Below, one piece after another: positions 15,590 to 22,462 of a stretch of 64,000 nucleotides of DNA. Where the stretch lies: assembly GCA_045592105.1 (NCBI GenBank), contig JAZNUB010000045.1:13922-77921 (forward strand). Direction: 5' to 3'. The notes under the pieces were generated by a model. It was not told where the DNA came from. It was given only the letters and a program-made list of their open reading frames with translations, and did not search any database. A program made the position numbers and the translations under genes. Source of the DNA: SIG636 sp045592105. Its GTDB lineage: Bacteria > Bacillota > Clostridia > Oscillospirales > CAG-382. Position 1 is the first letter of the stretch; every line of letters starts with the position of its first letter.

Positions 15590-16455
15590 AATATATTGTA
15601 ATGGATATAGGCGGCACTTTTATAAAGCACGCCGTTATGGACGAAAACTATGTGGAAACCGAGGCGGCTGCTTGGCCTACCGAAAAGGACCCCGAAAAGT
15701 TTTTGGCACAGCTTGTTGAGGTTATCAAAAGCCACGGAGAGGGATATGGCGGCGTTGCTATCTCTATGGCGGGCTTTATAAACCCCGTTACAAGCGAGAA
15801 TACCGATTTCGGCTGTAGCGAGCGTTTTACAAAGTACAACCTGCGCCAAAAGCTTAACGAGCTTACGGGGTACCGTATCTCGGTTGAGAACGACAGTAAC
15901 TGTGCCGCGCTTGCGGAATTAGAGTTTGGCGCGTGCAAGGGCTGTAAGACCGTTGCTGTTATGACGGTTGGCACAGGCATAGGCGGTGCCGTTATAGTGG
16001 ATGGCAAGCTTTTCCGCGGTAAAAGCTTTAAGGCGGGTGAATACGGATTTGCGCTGACGAGCTACACCTTGGAGGACGGTAAGATAGTTCCGCACTACGC
16101 AAAGGCAACAAGCGCGCTTGTTCAGCGTTGCTCCGATGCGCTTGGCAAAACGGTGGACGGTATTTACATATTCGATAATTTGGACAGTAATCCGATAATC
16201 AAGGAGATATACACGGCTTGGCTTGCTGATATAGCCGTTTGCATAGGCAACGTTTGCGTTGCGCTTGACCCCGAAAAGTTTTTGGTAGGCGGTGCGGTAA
16301 GCACTCAAAAGCGTTTTATGGATGACCTTAAAGCGGCTGTATACGGCGGGTTCGACCAGCTTGAGAACTACACGGTTATAGAGCCTTGCTCTATGGGCAA
16401 CAACGCAGGCAAGGTTGGCGCTTTAAAGATATTTTTTGATAATTACGGCAAATAA
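15586..16455 (+). CDS. ROK family sugar kinase
   Basis: A 289-residue ROK protein with the ATP motif DIGGTFIKHAVMD, VENDSNCAALAE (catalytic Asp region) and MTVGTGIGGAVIVDGKLFRG. The zinc motif CxCGxxGC typical of most ROK kinases is absent, and there is no N-terminal DNA-binding domain, so it is an enzyme and not a NagC/XylR repressor. ROK enzymes that phosphorylate beta-glucosides (BglK) are known. Its place between a rhamnosidase and a GH4 phospho-glycosidase makes that role plausible here, but glucokinase remains possible. GGAGG precedes the ATG, which overlaps the GH78 stop by four bases. Confidence 0.85.
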   Translation: MKYIVMDIGGTFIKHAVMDENYVETEAAAWPTEKDPEKFLAQLVEVIKSHGEGYGGVAISMAGFINPVTSENTDFGCSERFTKYNLRQKLNELTGYRISVENDSNCAALAELEFGACKGCKTVAVMTVGTGIGGAVIVDGKLFRGKSFKAGEYGFALTSYTLEDGKIVPHYAKATSALVQRCSDALGKTVDGIYIFDNLDSNPIIKEIYTAWLADIAVCIGNVCVALDPEKFLVGGAVSTQKRFMDDLKAAVYGGFDQLENYTVIEPCSMGNNAGKVGALKIFFDNYGK

Positions 16456-16464
16456 AATAACTGC

Positions 16465-16481
16465 TTCGCACATAATGCGAA
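16465..16481 (+). other. small intergenic hairpin between ROK and GH4 genes
   Basis: TTCGCA (16465-16470) pairs with TGCGAA (16476-16481) across a five-base loop, in the only gap of the operon, just before the GH4 ribosome site. It has no T-run, so it is not a terminator. A role in mRNA processing or tuning of GH4 translation is possible but unproven. Confidence 0.35.
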
Positions 16482-16499
16482 CGAAAGGATGGTACATAT

Positions 16500-17855
16500 A
16501 TGGGTGTTAAAATAGTAACTATAGGCGGCGGTTCTTCCTATACTCCTGAGCTTGTGGAGGGCTTTATTAAGCGTTATGACCGTTTGCCTGTGGACGAGCT
16601 TTGGCTTGTAGACATTGAGGAGGGCAAGGAAAAGCTGGATATCGTTTCCGCGCTTGCACGCAGACAGATAGAGAAGGCAGGGCTTCCCATCAAGCTTTAC
16701 ACCACTCTTGATAGGAGAGAGGCGCTTCCCGGTGCGGATTTCGTTACCACGCAGATGCGTGTGGGCTTGCTTGATGCGCGTATTAAGGACGAGCGTATTC
16801 CTTTAAGCCACGGCGTTTTAGGGCAGGAAACTAACGGCGCGGGCGGCTTGTTTAAGGGCTTGCGTACTATCCCCGTGATACTTGACATTTGTAAGGACAT
16901 AAAAGAGCTTTGCCCCGATGCGTGGCTTATCAACTTTACCAACCCCGCCGGTATGGTAACCGAGGCGGTTTATCGTTACGGCGAACACAAGAAGGCAATA
17001 GGTCTTTGTAACGTGCCTATCAATATGCACATGAGCATAGCTGAGATAGTTGGCAGACCTACCGATGAGGTAGAGGTTCATTTCGGCGGCCTTAACCACA
17101 TGGTATACGCTACCAAGGTTTTGGTAGACGGTGAGGACAAAACTGCAGAGGTGCTTGACAAATGGGGCACTATGAGTATGAACAACATCAAGGGCATAAG
17201 CTGGCACAAGGGCTTTGTTGATGCGCTTGGCGTTATCCCCTGCCCGTATCACCGTTACTTCTTTATGGCTAAGGAATACCTTGAAGAAGCTATCGAAAAG
17301 TGGGAGCATAACGGTACCCGTGCAGAAACCGTTAAGCAGGTTGAAACCGAGCTTTTCGAGATATACAAGAACCCCGAGCTTAACGAAAAGCCGGAGCTGC
17401 TTTCCAAGCGTGGCGGCGCGTATTATAGCGACGCGGCTTGTAACCTTATCTGCTCCATTTACAGCGACAAGGGCGATATTCAGGTTGTAAACACGCTTAA
17501 CACAGGCAGGGCAATAGAAAACTTTGAAGAGGATGAGGTTGTAGAGGTAAGCTGCCGCATCACTAAGGACGGCCCCATACCGCTTAAGATAGGCGCGCTT
17601 CCCAAGGCAACCAACGGCTTGGCACAGCAGATCAAGTGCTTTGAGATCGCTTCCGTTGAGGCTGCCGTTAGCGGTGACTACAACAAGGCGCTTCTTGCAA
17701 TGATGATTAACCCGCTTGTAGCAAGCCAGAAGTACGGCGTGCCGATTCTTGAGGAGCTGCTTTGGGCGCACCGCAAGTATCTGCCTCAGTTTGAGGGCTG
17801 GTTTGCTGAAAAGGAAGCCGAAAAAGCCAACGAGGAGAACAAGGCTGATGAGTGA
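16500..17855 (+). CDS. 6-phospho-beta-glucosidase-like, glycoside hydrolase family 4
   Basis: GH4 enzymes hydrolyse phosphorylated or free glycosides by an NAD- and Mn-dependent redox-elimination route. The 451-residue protein has the NAD motif IGGGSSYTPELVEGF at residues 8-22, NFTNPAGMVTEAV near 145-157, metal ligands Cys170 (GLCNVP) and His200 (GGLNHM). The ELVEGF and LCNVP forms are those of 6-phospho-beta-glucosidases (LicH/CelF type) more than of alpha-glucosidases; this assignment is inferred. It overlaps the next gene by eight bases. Confidence 0.88.
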   Translation: MGVKIVTIGGGSSYTPELVEGFIKRYDRLPVDELWLVDIEEGKEKLDIVSALARRQIEKAGLPIKLYTTLDRREALPGADFVTTQMRVGLLDARIKDERIPLSHGVLGQETNGAGGLFKGLRTIPVILDICKDIKELCPDAWLINFTNPAGMVTEAVYRYGEHKKAIGLCNVPINMHMSIAEIVGRPTDEVEVHFGGLNHMVYATKVLVDGEDKTAEVLDKWGTMSMNNIKGISWHKGFVDALGVIPCPYHRYFFMAKEYLEEAIEKWEHNGTRAETVKQVETELFEIYKNPELNEKPELLSKRGGAYYSDAACNLICSIYSDKGDIQVVNTLNTGRAIENFEEDEVVEVSCRITKDGPIPLKIGALPKATNGLAQQIKCFEIASVEAAVSGDYNKALLAMMINPLVASQKYGVPILEELLWAHRKYLPQFEGWFAEKEAEKANEENKADE

Positions 17856-19095
17856 GATTAGAGATATATCTCTCCACGAAAGCGGAGAGATGAAGATAAA
17901 CTGGGTTAAAAGCAATATGCCCCTGCTTCGCTCTATTGAGGCGGAGTTTGAGCGTGACAAGCCCTTTAAAGGGCTGAAGGTTGCGCTTTCCATCCACCTT
18001 GAGGCAAAAACCGCGTACCTTTGCCGCGTGCTTGCCGCAGGCGGTGCAGAGATGTATATTACAGGCAGTAACCCCCTTTCCACGCAGGATGACGTTGCGG
18101 CGGCGCTTGTTAAGGGCGGCTTAAACGTGTATGCGTGGCACGGTGCTACCGAGGAGGAGTATAAGCGCCACATTAGCTATGTTGTAGAGGCAGGCCCCAA
18201 CATTATTATTGATGACGGTGGGGACCTTGTTAGCCTTATACATAACGAATACCCTCAGCTTATCCCCGCAGTTCTTGGCGGCTGTGAGGAAACCACAACG
18301 GGCATTATAAGGCTTAAATCTATGGCTAAGGACGGCTCCTTAAAATTTCCGATGGTGCTTGTAAACAACGCTAACTGCAAGTATTTGTTTGATAACCGCT
18401 ACGGCACGGGGCAATCCGTGTGGGACGGTATCAACCGCACCACCAACCTTATAGTTGCCGGCAAAAACGTTGTTGTTGCGGGCTACGGCTGGTGCGGCAA
18501 GGGCGTTGCAAAGCGTGCGGCAGGGCTTGGCGCATCCGTTATAGTAACTGAGATAGACCCCATAAAGGCGATAGAGGCTGTTATGGATGGCTTTAAGGTT
18601 ATGAAAATGCGCGATGCCGCAAAGGTAGGCGATTTCTTCGTTACGGTAACAGGCTGCAGCGGCGTTATAAGCGAGGGCGATTTCCTTAATATGAAGGATG
18701 GCGCAATCCTTTGCAACGCAGGCCACTTTAATGTTGAGGTTGATATGGCAAGGCTTGCGGAAATGGCTGTTTCCGTTAAAGAGTGCCGCAACAACATAAA
18801 CGGCTACACGCTTGAAAACGGCAACACTCTTAACGTAATAGCAGAGGGCAGGCTTGTAAACCTTGCAGCAGGAGATGGGCACCCCGCAGAAATTATGGAT
18901 ATGAGCTTTGCAATACAGGCGCTAAGCGCAAGATATATAGCCGAGAATGCAAAGAATTTGCAGGCGGGCACCGTGGACGTACCCGAAGTGATAGACAAGC
19001 GCGTTGCGGCTATGAAGCTTACCGCATGGGGCGTTGAAATAGATAAGCTAACGCCTGAGCAGGAAAAGTACCTTAGCAGTTGGGATTTGGGCTGA
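17848..19095 (+). CDS. ahcY: S-adenosylhomocysteine hydrolase
   Basis: Reversibly splits S-adenosylhomocysteine into adenosine and homocysteine using tightly bound NAD. The 415-residue protein, the shorter bacterial/archaeal length, has LSIHLEAKTAYL, GGCEETTTGI, NANCKYLFDNRYGTGQS, the NAD motif AGYGWCGKGVA, CNAGHFNVEVD and AAGDGHPAEIMD. I chose the ATG at 17848, overlapping the GH4 stop by eight bases; the longer upstream frame is alternate-frame GH4. Its position at the end of a glycoside operon is unusual: GH4 and AhcY share NAD-dependent oxidation-elimination chemistry but no obvious pathway. Confidence 0.95.
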   Translation: MSEIRDISLHESGEMKINWVKSNMPLLRSIEAEFERDKPFKGLKVALSIHLEAKTAYLCRVLAAGGAEMYITGSNPLSTQDDVAAALVKGGLNVYAWHGATEEEYKRHISYVVEAGPNIIIDDGGDLVSLIHNEYPQLIPAVLGGCEETTTGIIRLKSMAKDGSLKFPMVLVNNANCKYLFDNRYGTGQSVWDGINRTTNLIVAGKNVVVAGYGWCGKGVAKRAAGLGASVIVTEIDPIKAIEAVMDGFKVMKMRDAAKVGDFFVTVTGCSGVISEGDFLNMKDGAILCNAGHFNVEVDMARLAEMAVSVKECRNNINGYTLENGNTLNVIAEGRLVNLAAGDGHPAEIMDMSFAIQALSARYIAENAKNLQAGTVDVPEVIDKRVAAMKLTAWGVEIDKLTPEQEKYLSSWDLG

Positions 19096-19139
19096 TTTAT
19101 ATTCAAGCAACAAAAAAATAAAAAAACGGAGGGACCACA

Positions 19140-20498
19140 ATGAAAAGAACACTTAGTATGCTTCTTGTCGTTGCAATGGTAGTATCGTGTATGGCGTTTT
19201 TTGCAACATCGGCTTCTGCAGAAGTTGAAACCTACGATATTGGCGAGCTTACCGTTGTAAAGCTTAACGGGCTTTGGACAGAGCCTTCCACAAATGTGCT
19301 TGCCGTTTTCACCCCCGGTAACAACATGAACGGCAAGTATTGGACAAAGATTTACGCAAGATACAACTCGGAGCTTGGTTGCTTCGTTGTTGAAGAGAAG
19401 ATTGGTTGCCACCGCAATTATCCCAAGGTGGTTGAAAGTGGCTGTATAGGCATTATGCTTAACTACGCACCTCTTACCACCGCAGGCAGCGATATTGCAA
19501 AGGCAAACTGGCTTGTTTTCGACCGTATTAAGGTTGGCGATAGGCTTACCGTTAGCGGCATCAACTTCCTTAAGAAAACTCTTGAGGTTAGCGGCACCTT
19601 CGGCCAGCCCGATTTCGTTTCCAACGCTAAAATTAAGGTTACCGCCGTGCGCGATAAAAACGCGCCCAAAACTCCTTATTCCGACAAAACCATCGTTGCT
19701 ATGGGTGACAGCGTTACCGTAGGCGGCGGCTGGACCTATGACCTTGGCGATGCTATCGGTGCGGATATCATCAACAGCGGCTTCGGCGGCGATACCGCGC
19801 ACGCATCTCTTTCTGCGCGCTACGATACCTACGTTGCGGCATACAACCCCGATATCGTTATCGTATCCTTTGGTATAAACGATGCCGCTTCTTCGCTTAT
19901 CAAAAACGATTTGGCGGCAGGGCTTGCTCAGTACGAAAAGGCGCTTAGGGATATATATGCAAGGAACACCGCTATCGGTGCGAAAACCGTGTTTATGACG
20001 CCCAACAACGTAAACGTTGATTATTTCGATGGCCCTGCATACGATGCATACGGCAGCTTCCAGGGCTGGTTGGATGTTTTTCTTGCTAAGATGAAAACCG
20101 TTGCAGAGGAATATAACTGCGTGTTTATAGACCTTTATTCCGCTTGGAAGGAAGCAGGCTACGGCGCAGGCAAGGTAAACCTTGTTGATAACACCCACCC
20201 CACAGAGGTTGGTTACGACCTTAACCTTAGCGTTATGATACCCGTATGGCAGTCTAATTACAACAAGCTTTGCGACTATGAAGGCGAATTTGATTTTAAC
20301 GCAGAGCCCGTTGCGCTTCTTGGTGACGTAAACGGTGACGGTGAGGTTGACAATATAGATGCATCCTTGATCCTTAAATATGATGCAGGTATTTTAGATG
20401 AAATCTCTAATGCGGACGTAAACGGTGACGGCGAGGTTGACAATATAGATGCTTCGCTTATCCTAAAATACGATGCAGGTATTCTTGAAGAGTTTTAA
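19140..20498 (+). CDS. secreted SGNH/GDSL hydrolase with dockerin
   Basis: A 452-residue exported protein. Signal peptide at residues 1-28; an uncharacterised beta-rich N-terminal region (about 30-175); an SGNH esterase domain (about 180-380) with the nucleophile in AMGDSVT (Ser191), GFGGDTA, GIND (Asn247) and the catalytic pair in DNTHPTE (Asp350, His353); then two dockerin repeats at about 395-450 that are identical over ADVNGDGEVDNIDASLILKY-like units. Likely a carbohydrate esterase that removes acyl groups from plant polysaccharides in a cellulosome-like complex; the substrate is not readable. GGAGG precedes the ATG. Confidence 0.88.
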   Translation: MKRTLSMLLVVAMVVSCMAFFATSASAEVETYDIGELTVVKLNGLWTEPSTNVLAVFTPGNNMNGKYWTKIYARYNSELGCFVVEEKIGCHRNYPKVVESGCIGIMLNYAPLTTAGSDIAKANWLVFDRIKVGDRLTVSGINFLKKTLEVSGTFGQPDFVSNAKIKVTAVRDKNAPKTPYSDKTIVAMGDSVTVGGGWTYDLGDAIGADIINSGFGGDTAHASLSARYDTYVAAYNPDIVIVSFGINDAASSLIKNDLAAGLAQYEKALRDIYARNTAIGAKTVFMTPNNVNVDYFDGPAYDAYGSFQGWLDVFLAKMKTVAEEYNCVFIDLYSAWKEAGYGAGKVNLVDNTHPTEVGYDLNLSVMIPVWQSNYNKLCDYEGEFDFNAEPVALLGDVNGDGEVDNIDASLILKYDAGILDEISNADVNGDGEVDNIDASLILKYDAGILEEF

Positions 20499-20507
20499 AT
20501 AAAATAC

Positions 20508-20539
20508 AAACGGGTCGGCTCAACCAAGCCGACCCGTTT
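20508..20539. terminator. bidirectional hairpin terminator
   Basis: 13-base arms 20508-20520 and 20527-20539, six-base loop. The plus tail is TTTATATT and the minus tail GTATTTTATTT. It separates the converging SGNH gene and the anti-sigma operon. Confidence 0.88.
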
Positions 20540-20570
20540 ATATTACAATTCAGCAGAGAACAAATTTTGC

Positions 20571-21347
20571 TTATTTTCCTTGCGCGTCTTTACCGTGTTG
20601 CTTATCGTGGCTTTCTTCGTTGCCAAAGCCCTCGTGCCTGTTTTCGCCCTCAGGCTTGTTTTGACCGTGTTCGCCCTTGCCGTGCCCGATCATATCGTAC
20701 ATCTCGCGCATGGAAAGCTTTGCCGCTTCCTCCTCGGTAAGACTTACGTTTTCGCTTTTGGCTTTAAGGTAAGCGTTGTATTTGCCGTAAGACATACCGC
20801 TTTCGTGGGCGCGCTCAACGTCTTTTCGGTTGCCGCTTTCAACGTAAATACTGCTTGCTTCTGATTTGTTACAAAGTTTGTCAACCATATTTTTACGTTT
20901 AGCTTCGTTTTCATCAATAACGGTTATGCAAACAACCTGCTCATCCTTAATATGCGCCTCAATGCTTTCGTCGCTTAAAACGCGGTTTACCGCTTCGTTA
21001 TAGTTTTTAAAACGCACGTTTATGCGTGATAAAAGCTCTTTACCTTCGTCGTTATAGGCGGAGGTGCCGATAACCGTGTCAAAACGGTTTACGGCAAGCT
21101 CTACCGATGAATTAACGTCTATGCTGATTACGGAAACAGGGGTGAAATACACGGCATAGCCCACAACGCCCAAAATCAAGGCAAGCACGCAGGCAGTGGC
21201 GGACACCACCAACCTTCTGTGCAAGGAACGCTTTTTGCCGCTTACGGCATATTTTTGTGCCATAAAGCGTTTTGTGCTTTCCTTAAGGCTGTCCTCAGCC
21301 GTTATAAGCTCAAAGGAATCTTTAATTGTGTTAGGCAAAGTGCTCAC
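20571..21347 (-). CDS. RsgI-like membrane anti-sigma factor with His-rich tail
   Basis: A 258-residue single-pass membrane protein. A cytoplasmic N-terminal part (1 to about 45) should bind the sigma factor; a transmembrane helix follows (VVSATACVLALILGVVGYAV). The next segment, YFTPVSVISIDVNSSVELAVNRFDTV through NYNEAVNRVL, resembles the conserved middle domain of Clostridium RsgI proteins, which control cellulosome sigma factors. The tail (about 218-258) is rich in His, Glu, Gly and Lys and could bind metal. The start is a GTG at 21347 overlapping the sigma gene by 17 bases. Its usual partner is SigI, but here it is an ECF factor. No carbohydrate-binding module is present. Confidence 0.78.
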   Translation of the reverse strand: MSTLPNTIKDSFELITAEDSLKESTKRFMAQKYAVSGKKRSLHRRLVVSATACVLALILGVVGYAVYFTPVSVISIDVNSSVELAVNRFDTVIGTSAYNDEGKELLSRINVRFKNYNEAVNRVLSDESIEAHIKDEQVVCITVIDENEAKRKNMVDKLCNKSEASSIYVESGNRKDVERAHESGMSYGKYNAYLKAKSENVSLTEEEAAKLSMREMYDMIGHGKGEHGQNKPEGENRHEGFGNEESHDKQHGKDAQGK

Positions 21348-21813
21348 CTCGCAATTCCGTTTGCAAAATTTGTTTGGCTCTGTTCAAAAGCGTGTATACG
21401 GTGTTTGTGTTCTTGTTTAAAATGCTTCCTATTTCGGGGGCGGTGTAGCCCTCGTAATAGTGCAGGTAGATGGGCACGCGATACTTCTCCGGCAGGGATA
21501 AAACCGCTTCCAAAACCTGCGAGCTGCCTTCGTCCAAGCATTCATAACGGTTTAAAACCGTTTCTATGGGCACGGTTTTGCTGCGGAAAAAGCTTTTTAG
21601 CAAATCCTTGCAGGCGTTCACCGTTACGCGTATTATCCACGCTTTTTCGTGCTCTCGGCTTTCAAAGCTTTCTGTGCTTTGCGCGTACTTTAAGAACACC
21701 GTTTGGAAAATATCCTCGGTGTCATGATAGTTTTTTAAATAAGTCATACAGATGCGATTAACGGTGTTTGCATACCTATCTATCGCAACCTCAACCTCTA
21801 TCTCGCTTCGCAC
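21331..21813 (-). CDS. ECF-type RNA polymerase sigma factor
   Basis: A 160-residue sigma-70 family protein with region 2 (YANTVNRICMTYLKNYHDTEDIFQTVFLK, KAWIIRVTVNACKDLL) and region 4 (LPEKYRVPIYLHYYEGYTAPEIG, NTVYTLLNRAK) and nothing between or beyond them, so it is an ECF factor. The start is GTG at 21813 with GAGG seven bases upstream. It follows the secreted His-rich protein by 25 bases and overlaps the anti-sigma gene, so the three form one operon. An ECF-like promoter at 22368-22394 suggests autoregulation. Confidence 0.92.
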   Translation of the reverse strand: MRSEIEVEVAIDRYANTVNRICMTYLKNYHDTEDIFQTVFLKYAQSTESFESREHEKAWIIRVTVNACKDLLKSFFRSKTVPIETVLNRYECLDEGSSQVLEAVLSLPEKYRVPIYLHYYEGYTAPEIGSILNKNTNTVYTLLNRAKQILQTELRGEHFA

Positions 21814-21838
21814 AGTTAAACCTCAACCTTAATCGTTA

Positions 21839-22330
21839 TTAGATAGCATCAACAGATTCCTCGGTATCCACGGAAACCTCGGTGTCTACGGAAACTTCGG
21901 TGTCTACGGATTCTTCGGGTGTTACTTCTACTTCTTCATCGGGAACAACATCAGCAGCGGGCTTTTTGCCGTGCTTTCTGCCGTGCTGTTTTCTGCCGCC
22001 TTCGGGCTTGTTGTCACAAACGCCGTCACCATCTTCGTCAACGCAGTCTTCCTTGTTGGGCTTTGCGGGCTTTTCGCCTTCAACGCCTTCAGAGCCTTCA
22101 ACGTCACCGCTGATTTCTGCATCTACAGGTCTTTCACCTCTGTGGTGCTTGCCGCCTTGGGGCTTGTTGTCACAAACGCCGTCACTGTTTTCGTCAACAA
22201 AATCAACGCTTTCAGTGCCGTCAAGCTTTACATGGTTATGCTTGCGCATACCGCCCTTTGCCAAAACTGTGATACCGCAAGCGGACAAAACAACCGCCAA
22301 CGCGATAACTGCCGATAGGATTTTTTTCAT
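21839..22330 (-). CDS. secreted His/Lys-rich protein with two DxDGDGVCDN repeats
   Basis: A 163-residue exported protein with no named family. Signal peptide at residues 1-24. Two copies of a calcium-loop-like motif, VDENSDGVCDNKPQGG (about 44-60) and VDEDGDGVCDNKPEGG (about 97-112), are each followed by a His/Arg/Lys-rich stretch (KHHRGE, KQHGRKHGKK). The C-terminus repeats VDTEVS three times. GGAGG lies upstream of the ATG. It is the first gene of the sigma/anti-sigma operon, so it may be a target, a sensor ligand or an antagonist of that pair; its His-rich patches echo the His-rich tail of the anti-sigma factor. Confidence 0.75.
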   Translation of the reverse strand: MKKILSAVIALAVVLSACGITVLAKGGMRKHNHVKLDGTESVDFVDENSDGVCDNKPQGGKHHRGERPVDAEISGDVEGSEGVEGEKPAKPNKEDCVDEDGDGVCDNKPEGGRKQHGRKHGKKPAADVVPDEEVEVTPEESVDTEVSVDTEVSVDTEESVDAI

Positions 22331-22367
22331 GATAATGTACCTCCGTTTTTTATTGTTCTGTTACTAA

Positions 22368-22394
22368 TACGATTGAAAACGGCAAAACCATTCA
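22368..22394 (-). promoter_or_regulatory. candidate ECF promoter of the His-rich/sigma/anti-sigma operon
   Basis: On the minus strand TGAATG (22394-22389), 17 bases, CGTA (22371-22368). This resembles SigW-type ECF promoters (TGAAAC, 16-17 bases, CGTA). It lies 38 bases before the start codon. Autoregulation is inferred. Confidence 0.42.
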
Positions 22395-22411
22395 AAACCC
22401 TAAAAAATAAA

Positions 22412-22452
22412 TCTAAAAAACTTTCCTCCTGCTTTTTTTGGCAGGAGGAAAG
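22412..22452 (-). terminator. intrinsic terminator after leuS
   Basis: 12-base arms 22421-22432 and 22441-22452. On the minus strand the stem is followed by TTTTTTAG. It lies ten bases after the leuS stop and ends the long gpmI-leuS operon. Confidence 0.9.
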
Positions 22453-22462
22453 CGTTTAAATA

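Noticed and set aside
16818..20198. Long antisense frames opposite GH4, ahcY and the SGNH hydrolase
   Set aside because: Low-complexity Val/Cys/Arg-rich products, no start signals, opposite certain genes.
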